Shown one piece after another: positions 52,437 to 59,596 of a stretch of DNA of 64,000 nt; within the stretch, counting starts at the first letter, position 1, and each line of letters opens with the position of its first letter. Made by a program: the position numbers and the translations under genes. Under the pieces are notes generated by a model. The model did not search any database. It saw only the letters and a program-made list of their open reading frames with translations, and was not told the origin of the DNA. Source of the stretch: Pseudanabaena sp. ABRG5-3 (GTDB lineage Bacteria > Cyanobacteriota > Cyanobacteriia > Pseudanabaenales > Pseudanabaenaceae); the NCBI RefSeq assembly GCF_003967015.1, contig NZ_AP017560.1, positions 3,718,048 to 3,782,047 on the forward strand. The letters run 5' to 3'.

Positions 52437-52465
52437 TCAAAATTTGCTAGGCAAATTTTGATTAC
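52433..52465. terminator. Two-way terminator between ccmP and the zinc-ribbon gene
   Basis: GTAATCAAAATTTGC (52433-52447) pairs exactly with 52451-52465 around TAG. Both arms overlap the stop codons of the convergent genes. Confidence 0.7.
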
Positions 52466-52752
52466 AGATCGTCTTCCCAGCCACAACATTTACAACGCCA
52501 TTGCTCTGGTGGCAGTCTGAGGCGCGAGAATGCGGTACGGCATTCAGGACACTTTCCTGTAAAGATAGGATGCCAACCACATTCAGCTTCCATTGCGGGA
52601 TCATAACTATTAGGATCATCGGGTTCCCACAAATCGGCGGATACAAAATCTGAGCAGACTCCCCATTTTGGTCCATAGGGATGTACAGCACAGACTAATA
52701 GGTTAGTGTGCGAGTAAAAATCACAGCGATCGCATAGAGATATTTTTGCCAT
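52462..52752 (-). CDS. Small zinc-ribbon-like protein
   Basis: A 96-residue cysteine-rich protein conserved in cyanobacteria, as far as I recall, without a known function. Cysteine pairs: LCDRCDFYSHTNLLVCAVHP near the start, AECGWHPIFTGKCPECRTAF in the middle, and WRCKCCGWEDDL at the end. The last two blocks form a C-x(n)-C-x2-C...C-x-C-C zinc ribbon. The middle EPDDPNSYDPAMEAE is acidic. It follows the DUF3084 gene on the same strand with an 85-base gap in between. Confidence 0.7.
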   Translation of the reverse strand: MAKISLCDRCDFYSHTNLLVCAVHPYGPKWGVCSDFVSADLWEPDDPNSYDPAMEAECGWHPIFTGKCPECRTAFSRLRLPPEQWRCKCCGWEDDL

Positions 52753-52837
52753 AAATATATTTTCAATATATTTGAATTTGCAATATTTAGGATTGAGATT
52801 AGGGTTCGCAGCTCAACATTTCAGATTCTAATTGGGT

Positions 52838-54202
52838 TTAACTAAACCGAGCAATTTCAATACCATTTTGACGGATAACTAGCTCTAGAGTAAGAGAACT
52901 GGCAGGAAAAATTGCTTCCTTTGCCACTGCCCTAATTTCGTAGGTCGATTTAAGCTCACTGGCAACTCTAAAAAGTTCGGTTAGGGCATCAGGGGGAAAG
53001 TTACCGACTTTGCCTGTGACGGGATTTGCGAGTACACCCTCACGCCTTGCCCGAAAACTTACTAACAGAAATAGTTGCTCGATACGTGATGCTAAAGCCT
53101 GTGGTGTAAGGTTTGGCATAAATTGGAGAGTAGCAATTTCATCGCCCCGTGCAAAGATCTGACGATTGAGAGTGACATCGGCAGCGATCGCTACTTTAGT
53201 TTCCCGCTTCAAAAAATTGCCTGCGGAGAGAATCCGAATCACATAACTCTTTCCATCTTTGATCCGATCCAGCAGTCCTTCAATTTGAGCATCAGTAATT
53301 CTGATGACTGGCTCCTTGGGTGCTTGATCGGGCAGAAAATCAAGAAGCTCACGGGCATTACGCTCAGCCTGTTGTAGTAGTTGGATACTGGCTTGACGCA
53401 ATTCCGCATTGCTTAAATTAGGACGCACCACCCCGATTGATAAAATCTGATCGGCAAAAATTGCTACGTTGCCTTTGCGTAGAGCCTCAAGGCTGATGAT
53501 CAATTGTTCGCGGGCGGATTCTAGAGAGGCGATCTCGGAGGTGAGATCAACTCGTTGTTTTTCGATCGCAACCAAACGCTGCTCTGATTCATCAACTTTT
53601 TGTTTGAGAGTTTCACGATCACGGGAAATACTTGCGAGTTCGCCCGAAATCCGTTCTTTCTCTTGCCGCAGTTGATTGCTTTCAGTTTGAAGATTTTCTT
53701 GCTCTTTGGTCAAATTTTGAATGCGATCGCGTAAATCTGCTTCTTGTTGGGAAGCCTTTTTGAGTTCTTCATCTGCCTTTTGAAATTTGGTTTCGACATT
53801 TTGTAACAAAGCCTGAGTTTCTGCTTGCTTACGCACTGCTTGGACTAGTGACTTATTAATTTCTTCTAAGCGTTGTTGGGCTTTTTCCTGCTCGTTTTTA
53901 GCGGCATTTAGCTCAGTCTCAACTTTCTGCTTTTGCTGTTGACTGCTTGATAGCTCTGAGCGAATGCTTTCTAAACGAAATAGTCCATCCCTTAACTGTC
54001 CACTGAGGAGCAACAAAATTCCTAACGTTGACGCAGAAATCATACCACCTGTGGCGATTGTCACTAAGGTCGCGGTGTCACGCGGTCTCAGGTTGAACAT
54101 GCTAAGTCGCGCCCTACCAACCTTAGTGCCAATGCGATCGCCTAGCGTCGCAATAATGCCGCCTAAGATCAAAATCGCTAAAACCAGCGTATATCCAGCC
54201 AT
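52838..54202 (-). CDS. DUF3084 domain-containing coiled-coil membrane protein
   Basis: A 454-residue protein of the cyanobacterial DUF3084 family. Two N-terminal membrane helices (YTLVLAILILGGIIATLGDR; TLVTIATGGMISASTLGILL) flank the conserved GTKVGRARLSMFNLRPRDTA. Residues 80-235 are a long coiled coil (SSQQQKQKVETELNAAKNEQ and onward). The C-terminal DUF3084 domain includes RITDAQIEGLLDRIKDGKSY and VLANPVTGKVGNFPPDALTE. Function unknown; the shape suggests a membrane-anchored tether. Confidence 0.9.
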   Translation of the reverse strand: MAGYTLVLAILILGGIIATLGDRIGTKVGRARLSMFNLRPRDTATLVTIATGGMISASTLGILLLLSGQLRDGLFRLESIRSELSSSQQQKQKVETELNAAKNEQEKAQQRLEEINKSLVQAVRKQAETQALLQNVETKFQKADEELKKASQQEADLRDRIQNLTKEQENLQTESNQLRQEKERISGELASISRDRETLKQKVDESEQRLVAIEKQRVDLTSEIASLESAREQLIISLEALRKGNVAIFADQILSIGVVRPNLSNAELRQASIQLLQQAERNARELLDFLPDQAPKEPVIRITDAQIEGLLDRIKDGKSYVIRILSAGNFLKRETKVAIAADVTLNRQIFARGDEIATLQFMPNLTPQALASRIEQLFLLVSFRARREGVLANPVTGKVGNFPPDALTELFRVASELKSTYEIRAVAKEAIFPASSLTLELVIRQNGIEIARFS

Positions 54203-54296
54203 GTAACTCCTGAGTCCTCACGCTGTTGATTTTAGCAGACAAACAAGAGAGACTGCGAATGCCCCAATCACAGAAACCTATTGCATTGTCTATCTT

Positions 54297-54503
54297 TAAG
54301 TAACTGGGCATAATTAAAAAATAGAACCAAAAGCTGTGGCGCACGCTGTTCGTGCGCCACAGCTTTTGGGGGAGCATCTCACTTTGGAACATTTGGCAAA
54401 GACAAGGGGCTTAAGCCCCTTGTTCTAGGCTTAGGAAAATTGGGACTACGCCAAAGTGAGATGCTCCCGCTTTTGGGGTTATTTAATTGCGTCTAGATAC
54501 TTA
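54297..54503. repeat. Palindromic element family B, copy 2, split by a MITE
   Basis: TAAGTAACTGGGCATAATTA at the left (54297) and its imperfect mirror ending GATACTTA at 54503 enclose the stem CCAAAAGCTGTGGCGCACG (54327-54345) and its exact complement (54351-54369). Without the 99-bp insertion and its 8-bp duplication it would be 100 bp, like the other copies. It lies between divergent DUF3084 and MoxR genes; nothing else was seen in 54203-54583. Confidence 0.85.
54370..54468. mobile_element. 99-bp MITE with 18-bp perfect inverted ends and 8-bp target duplication
   Basis: GGGAGCATCTCACTTTGG (54370-54387) and its exact complement (54451-54468) bound the element. GCTTTTGG is duplicated directly on both sides (54362-54369 and 54469-54476). 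The middle holds the perfect palindrome ACAAGGGGCTTAAGCCCC-TTGT (54402-54423). It carries no gene. Its ends match the ISKra4-type end at 28640-28655. Confidence 0.85.
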
Positions 54504-54583
54504 CACATTGATTAAGTCATAATCATGATGGTGTTACGCTAAAGCAAGTAATAAACAGTAAATTAGTCCAGCTTGCGCTGTTT

Positions 54584-55552
54584 ATGGACTGGCATAGGTT
54601 TTTAGAGCAAAATATGGAAAAGCAACTCAAAATACAACAGTTAGTTGACAATCTCGCAAAGGCGATCGTTGGCAAGGATGAAGCGATTCAACTAGTTTTA
54701 GTGGCGCTATTTTCGGGTGGTCATGCCTTGCTCGAAGATGTCCCAGGGGTAGGTAAAACTTTATTAGCAAAATCTCTCGCTGCTTCTATTTCTGGCAAAT
54801 TCCAACGGGTACAATGTACGCCTGATCTATTACCCACAGATATTACAGGTACAAACATTTGGAATCCTCAAAAGGGGGAATTTCAGTTTTTGCCAGGGCC
54901 AATCTTTGCGAATGTCTTGTTAGCTGATGAGATCAATCGTGCGACTCCACGGACTCAATCAGCCTTGCTGGAGGTAATGGAAGAAACGCAAGTAACGGTT
55001 GATGGCATCTCGCGTAAGGTTCCTTCACCATTTTTTGCGATCGCTACGCAAAACCCAATTGAATATCAAGGGACTTTTCCATTACCAGAGGCGCAACTTG
55101 ATCGCTTTGCGTTATCTTTTAGCATTGGCTATCCCAGTGAAGTTGAAGAATTGGAAATGCTCAAACGCTTGCAATCGGGGCAAATTGGATCAGCGAACTT
55201 AGAACCCTGTATTACCCCTGAAGAAGTTCTAGAGATCCGCAATCTTGCCACCCAAGTGCCTGTCAGCGATGCAACTAGCGAATATATTGTCAATGTGGTG
55301 CGGGCGACGCGCAATGATGAAGAAATTACTCTCGGTGTTAGTCCTAGAGGTACTTCTGCACTATTGCGATCGGCTCAAAGCTATGCCTTAATCCAGCAAG
55401 CGCTCGATCCTAGTCGCCAGTCTAATTATGTGCTACCTGATGATGTTAAGTTTCTCGCACCCTACGTGTTAGGACATCGCATTATTGTCGCTGGTAGGCG
55501 ATCGCCTAAGAATATTATTCAGCGCTTACTAGATGCTGTTACTGTTCCTTAA
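54584..55552 (+). CDS. MoxR family AAA+ ATPase
   Basis: A 322-residue chaperone-like ATPase of the MoxR group. HALLEDVPGVGKTLLAKSLA is Walker A near residue 55; NVLLADEINRATPRTQSALL is Walker B with the family's DEINRA; FFAIATQNPIEYQGTFPLPE (sensor 1) and DRFALSFSIGYPSEVEE follow; SPRGTSALLRSAQSYALI is sensor 2. MoxR proteins usually act with a von Willebrand-A domain protein to insert metals or assemble complexes; the usual DUF58 partner is not downstream. ATG 54584 or 54614 are both possible starts. Confidence 0.94.
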   Translation: MDWHRFLEQNMEKQLKIQQLVDNLAKAIVGKDEAIQLVLVALFSGGHALLEDVPGVGKTLLAKSLAASISGKFQRVQCTPDLLPTDITGTNIWNPQKGEFQFLPGPIFANVLLADEINRATPRTQSALLEVMEETQVTVDGISRKVPSPFFAIATQNPIEYQGTFPLPEAQLDRFALSFSIGYPSEVEELEMLKRLQSGQIGSANLEPCITPEEVLEIRNLATQVPVSDATSEYIVNVVRATRNDEEITLGVSPRGTSALLRSAQSYALIQQALDPSRQSNYVLPDDVKFLAPYVLGHRIIVAGRRSPKNIIQRLLDAVTVP

Positions 55553-55563
55553 ATATTCAAATC

Positions 55564-55613
55564 ATCAATAAAACAAAGAGAGTTGCGGCGCAACTCTCTT
55601 TTGTTTTATTGAT
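55564..55613. terminator. Two-way terminator between MoxR and arsS genes
   Basis: ATCAATAAAACAAAGAGAGT... (55564-55586) pairs with 55590-55613 with a single extra T, around GGC, between convergent genes. Confidence 0.75.
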
Positions 55614-55619
55614 ATTGTG

Positions 55620-56612
55620 TCACAGTAATGCACCACCGCAGCTAGAGCCACTACCTGCGGTGCAGCCATAACAGTAGTCTGCTGTTTGAATTTCTTGGAT
55701 GATATCTAAAGTTCCCTGTTCGAGAATTTTGGCAATAGTGAGAATTTCTCCATTAGGCGATCGCGCGGGTAGGTTTTCCATCTGATTAAAATCGCAATCA
55801 TAGATATTCCCTTGATAATCGACTGAAAGCTGATTGCGACACATGACATGACCAAGTGTAGTCGGATTAAAATTGGTTTCTAGGAAAGATGTATACTCCT
55901 CTTCTAATTTGCGATGCTGTAAATGGAACTTACTTCTACCAATGGGAAGATTGGTAATTGTAAACAGGTTGTTAAAAACAATGCCGAAATGCTCTTGAAG
56001 ATGGGCTTTGTAAGCGGCTTGTAAATTCTGTTGATTGGGAGCAAGGGAAAATTTATTAGCAGTGGGAAGTTGGGGATTGTATACCAAGTCTAGGATTAGC
56101 TGAGGATCGCTGCCATAGCCTAAGCGATTGAGCCATTGCAGAGCCTGAATTGATTTGTCAAATACGCCTTTCCCACGCATTTTATCCACATTGTCCTCAA
56201 GATAACAGGGCAATGAAGCCACCACTCGCACCTGATGCTGAGCAAAGAACTCAGGAATATCCTCGTAGCCCTTCTCAAAATAAATCGTCAAATTAGAACG
56301 GGTGATCGCTTCTTTGCCAGATGCTCTTGCTGTTTGGACTAATTCACGAAATCCATAGAGCATTTCTGGAGCGCCACCCGTGAGATCCACTGTCTGGATT
56401 TGGGGAAAGCGTTGAATGATTTCAATTAGTTGGCGGCAAATTTCTGGGGATAATTCCTCAGTGCGATGGGGGCTTGCCTCTACATGACAATGGCTACAAG
56501 CGAGATTGCAAATCTTGCCTAAGTTGATCTGTAACACCGAAATATCATGTTTTAAAAGTGGGGCTGTGAGCTTATGGGAAAAAGGTGTAATCGCGATCGC
56601 AGGAACTTGCAT
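55620..56612 (-). CDS. arsS: Arsenosugar biosynthesis radical SAM protein
   Basis: A 330-residue radical SAM enzyme that transfers adenosyl to dimethylarsenite in arsenosugar synthesis. The 4Fe-4S motif is C35-x3-C39-x2-C42 (ICNLACSHCHVEASPHRTEE), followed by TVDLTGGAPEMLYGFRELV. The C-terminal half is the DUF3641 domain with CRNQLSVDYQGNIYDCDFNQ and the Cys-rich end YCYGCTAGSGSSCGGALL. I chose ATG 56612; a TTG at 56627 adds five residues. The methyltransferase arsM that normally works with it is not next to it, so arsenic handling must be completed from elsewhere. Confidence 0.93.
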   Translation of the reverse strand: MQVPAIAITPFSHKLTAPLLKHDISVLQINLGKICNLACSHCHVEASPHRTEELSPEICRQLIEIIQRFPQIQTVDLTGGAPEMLYGFRELVQTARASGKEAITRSNLTIYFEKGYEDIPEFFAQHQVRVVASLPCYLEDNVDKMRGKGVFDKSIQALQWLNRLGYGSDPQLILDLVYNPQLPTANKFSLAPNQQNLQAAYKAHLQEHFGIVFNNLFTITNLPIGRSKFHLQHRKLEEEYTSFLETNFNPTTLGHVMCRNQLSVDYQGNIYDCDFNQMENLPARSPNGEILTIAKILEQGTLDIIQEIQTADYCYGCTAGSGSSCGGALL

Positions 56613-56640
56613 ATATAGACAATCCAAGTCAATTTCTCAC

Positions 56641-57072
56641 TCATTCTGCCATAAACTCAATTACACTGACTTGGATAGCCTGAATCACTTGTTCATATTC
56701 ATTAGTTAGCAAATACACCATGTCTGATGAGACACTAATATTTCCAGTTTTACCAACCTGTTCCAAATACTTACATATCTGCGACAGTCTGACCGCACCA
56801 ATACTAGCGCTGGTTGATTTGAGCGAATGAGCTGACAAGCTAAACTGACTAGCATCTTGATTAGCAAAGGCCATTTGAATTTCGTCTAGCAAGTTTTCCG
56901 CAGAATTTAGATAAATCGTGACTAGGTCAGAAAACATCAGATCATCATCGATTGATTGGCGTAAACCCTGAAATGTATCAACATTTAGAGTTGGCAAATC
57001 AGCAAATTCTGGATAGTTTTTTACTATTGTTGATATATCTATAATCGCGTTGGTTTCTATATTTCCAACCAT
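56641..57072 (-). CDS. Hpt domain phosphotransfer protein
   Basis: A 143-residue four-helix-bundle protein. The phospho-acceptor is His82 in SAHSLKSTSASIGA, followed by VRLSQICKYLEQVGKTGN, the standard Hpt pattern; SDLVTIYLNSAENLLDEI is the preceding helix. It shuttles phosphate between receiver domains, for example from a hybrid kinase. ATG 57072 was preferred because AGGAG lies eight bases before it; starts at 57090 and 57117 lack this. It precedes arsS on the same strand, but a functional link is not evident. Confidence 0.88.
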   Translation of the reverse strand: MVGNIETNAIIDISTIVKNYPEFADLPTLNVDTFQGLRQSIDDDLMFSDLVTIYLNSAENLLDEIQMAFANQDASQFSLSAHSLKSTSASIGAVRLSQICKYLEQVGKTGNISVSSDMVYLLTNEYEQVIQAIQVSVIEFMAE

Positions 57073-57199
57073 AGTATTGCTCCTATCCATAGCGATGTAA
57101 CTTGCAAAAAAGACCAAAGTTATTAGTCTCTTCTTATAGCAGTTTTCATTTTGCTGTAAGCTAAAGGAAAACTCAAGAATTTGCTTAAGATTGATTTTG

Positions 57200-57233
57200 G
57201 ATTTTCAAATGAGTATGCACTCATTTGAAAATC
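57200..57233 (-). terminator. Terminator hairpin after the aminotransferase gene
   Basis: GATTTTCAAATGAGT (57200-57214) pairs exactly with 57219-57233 around ATGC. Confidence 0.65.
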
Positions 57234-57244
57234 GCGATAATTGC

Positions 57245-58402
57245 CTACAGTTTTAGTTTACGCAAATTATCAACCGCTAATGCAATCGTGCTATCTTTCT
57301 TAGCAAAACAGAACCTTAATCCATTTACTTTGTCTCGTTCAGGATGACTAAAGCAAGTTCCAGGTACAGCCGCTACTAACGCTTCCTTGGCTAGACGAAA
57401 AGCGGCACTTTCTGCATCCTTGGCGATCGCTGAGCTATCCGTCCAAATATAGTATGCACCTTTGGGAAGTACTGGCGATAAACCAAGTTCGACTAAAGCT
57501 GGATATAGCAAATCACGCTTGCGTTTGTAGTCTAGTGCCATATTGGTAAAGTACTCGCGTCCAAACTGCATCGCCGTAAGGGCCGCATGTTGTAGAGGGG
57601 CAGGCGCACAGATCGTGATGAAATCATGGATACGACGCATGGCAGCAGTTAAGACTGGGTTCGCGACTGTATAGCCCAAGCGCCAGCCTGTGATACAAAA
57701 GGTTTTCGAGAAGCCATTCACTACAATTGTGCGATCGCGCATTCCTTCAATGCTCATCAAGCTAATATGCTCTTGTTCATAGATGATGTATTCGTAAATT
57801 TCATCGGTAATCGCATAGACATCGTACTGCTGGCAGAGCTTGGCAATTAATTCCAATTCTGTCCTTGTCCATACCTTGCCTGTAGGATTAGCAGGACTAT
57901 TGATGATTACGGCTTTAATTCCTTTTTTAAAAGCAGGTTCAAGGATTTCTTGGGTAATTTCCCACTGTGGTGGTTGCAGGGTAATAAATTCAGGGATACC
58001 TCCTACCGTTGCTAAGTTGGGAATATAGTTTTCATAAAATGGCTCAAAAATTAAAACGAGATCGCCTTGATCGATCAGCGACATTAGGGCAATATTTAAG
58101 CCTTCAGTTGCCCCACAACATACCGTAACTTCAGTGTCAGGATCAACGGTAATCTGATTATCCCGTTGCATTTTTTCGGCGATCGCCACGCGCAGTTTTT
58201 CCCAGCCCCAGCTATCAGCATATTGATTAAAATCTGAAGCGATCGCGTCTCTGGCTGATTCCTTAAGAGCTTCTGGTGCAGGGAAGTCAGGCAAACCTTG
58301 GGCGAGATTAATCGCACCAAATTTTTCGCAGTAACGGGATGCTTCACGAATTTGGGATTCTTTGGTTTGCAGGGCGCGTTGGGATAGCGGAACGATAGTC
58401 AA
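57245..58402 (-). CDS. Pyridoxal-phosphate-dependent class I/II aminotransferase
   Basis: A fold-type I aminotransferase of about 385 residues, related to aspartate/methionine aminotransferases and kynurenine--oxoglutarate transaminase. AINLAQGLPDFPAPEAL at the start, VTVCCGATEGLNIAL, IINSPANPTGKVWTR, AITDEIYEYIIYE and the Schiff-base Lys in VVNGFSKTFCITGWRLG are all present. The substrate is not determined by the sequence. I place the start at TTG 58402 (LTIVPLSQRALQTKESQIRE); the only ATG further up (58537) is inside palindromic element A and would add unconserved residues. Confidence 0.9.
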   Translation of the reverse strand: MTIVPLSQRALQTKESQIREASRYCEKFGAINLAQGLPDFPAPEALKESARDAIASDFNQYADSWGWEKLRVAIAEKMQRDNQITVDPDTEVTVCCGATEGLNIALMSLIDQGDLVLIFEPFYENYIPNLATVGGIPEFITLQPPQWEITQEILEPAFKKGIKAVIINSPANPTGKVWTRTELELIAKLCQQYDVYAITDEIYEYIIYEQEHISLMSIEGMRDRTIVVNGFSKTFCITGWRLGYTVANPVLTAAMRRIHDFITICAPAPLQHAALTAMQFGREYFTNMALDYKRKRDLLYPALVELGLSPVLPKGAYYIWTDSSAIAKDAESAAFRLAKEALVAAVPGTCFSHPERDKVNGLRFCFAKKDSTIALAVDNLRKLKL

Positions 58403-58465
58403 GGTAATATCTCTAAATTTATCTCTAAGTTGATTGATCGGGTGCTGGAGGCACTTTCCCCAATA

Positions 58466-58581
58466 TATAGCAATGAAAGCCTTACTTAAGACATAAAACC
58501 CAAAAGATGAGTTGCGGCGCTTCGCGCCGCAACTCATCTTTTGGGTTTTAATTTGTCCTAGCTATCTCTTTCGTTGCCATA
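58466..58581. repeat. Palindromic element family A, copy 2 (116 bp)
   Basis: TATAGCAATGAAAG at 58466 and CTTTCGTTGCCATA ending 58581 are the outer arms. The inner perfect 26-bp stem is 58495-58520 paired with 58524-58549 around TTC; it begins AAAACCCAAA like copy 1 but continues AGATGAGTTGCGGCGC instead of TAAGTGAAGGCGGCA. It is inserted in the opposite sense relative to copy 1, and lies between the aminotransferase start and the end of the Uma2 gene. Confidence 0.85.
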
Positions 58582-58601
58582 TCAATTAGCATAGCTAGAA
58601 A

Positions 58602-59183
58602 TTATGAAATGCCTAAAATTCCTTTTAGTTTGAGGCTAAATCCCACTAAAACATCTTCTCCTGAGAGAGATTCAGGTTTTTGAAGTATCTCTACGGGGCT
58701 TGATGGACGATAGATTTCTACAGTTTGTGATTCTGGATCGATTAACCAACCTAGCCGCAAGCCATTATCTAAATATTCCTGCATTTTTGCCTGTAATTCC
58801 TCAAGAGCGTCACTAGATGACCTCAACTCCACGACGAAATCGGGACAAAGCGGCACATATTTCTGTTTTTGAGTGGGGGTTAAGGTCTGCCAACGCTCAT
58901 TGCTAATCCATGCAGCATCAGGAGAGCGGATGGCTCCATCAGGCAACCGAAAGCCAGTCGAGGAATCAAAACTTTCACCAAATTCTGCTTGTTGATTCCA
59001 AAACCACAGTTGCCCTGTCAAATTAGAATTGCGTCTACCTGTTTCACCACCATTTAAAGCCATAACAATTAATTCTCCCTCAGGCGATCGCTCTAGCTTC
59101 AGGTTGGGGTTAGCGCGAGAAATCTGTTCGAGTTGCTCATCTGTAACCTGAATGGTTGGACGCAAGTTCAATACTAGAGCCAT
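58602..59183 (-). CDS. Uma2 family (DUF820) putative endonuclease
   Basis: A 193-residue Uma2 protein. IQVTDEQLEQISRANPNLKL and LERSPEGELIVMAL at the start are the family's first strands; SPDAAWISNERWQTLTPTQK carries the first acidic residue; LCPDFVVELRSSSDALEELQ has the D, E core and DNGLRLGWLIDPESQTVEIY the conserved end. Role unknown. ATG 59183 follows GGAGACTACTGAG. The 413-base gap to ndhF holds a family B palindrome. Confidence 0.92.
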   Translation of the reverse strand: MALVLNLRPTIQVTDEQLEQISRANPNLKLERSPEGELIVMALNGGETGRRNSNLTGQLWFWNQQAEFGESFDSSTGFRLPDGAIRSPDAAWISNERWQTLTPTQKQKYVPLCPDFVVELRSSSDALEELQAKMQEYLDNGLRLGWLIDPESQTVEIYRPSSPVEILQKPESLSGEDVLVGFSLKLKGILGIS

Positions 59184-59350
59184 CTCAGTAGTCTCCTTAG
59201 CAAATTTAGGGGCAAAAACTGATCTGTAATTCTTTTATATTTTAGTCCCAGTTCTAACAAAGGCATCAGATTTTTGGTGGCTTGACTTTGCCTTGTCAAC
59301 AAAAATCTTGAAATCGCAGAACCCTAAACGTGACTTTCAGGCGATCGCAA

Positions 59351-59454
59351 TAAGTAGCTGGGCATAATTAAAAACCAGAGCCAAAACCTGTGGCGCACGT
59401 TGCGCGTGCGCCACAGGTTTTGGGGTTTTATATTTAATTGCGCCCACCTACTTA
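59351..59454. repeat. Palindromic element family B, copy 3 (104 bp)
   Basis: TAAGTAGCTGGGCATAATTA at 59351 is mirrored by TAATTGCGCCCACCTACTTA (with small changes) ending 59454. The stem CCAAAACCTGTGGCGCACG (59391-59409) pairs exactly with 59415-59433 around TTGCG. It lies between the divergent Uma2 and ndhF genes; the remaining gap shows nothing that I can name. Confidence 0.85.
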
Positions 59455-59596
59455 GCAGGTCAAGCATTAACTTTTTCTAAAATTTTAGCTTCATAAGTAA
59501 CAATGCTCATAGTTAACACATCGCGCCCGATCGCCCTGTAGTACACTAATCATTTAAAAGCGTCTCTACAGTAAACTTTGCGTTTCAACGCGACCT

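Noticed and set aside
58403-58537. An upstream ATG for the aminotransferase
   Set aside because: It lies inside palindromic element A and the added residues are not conserved in the family.
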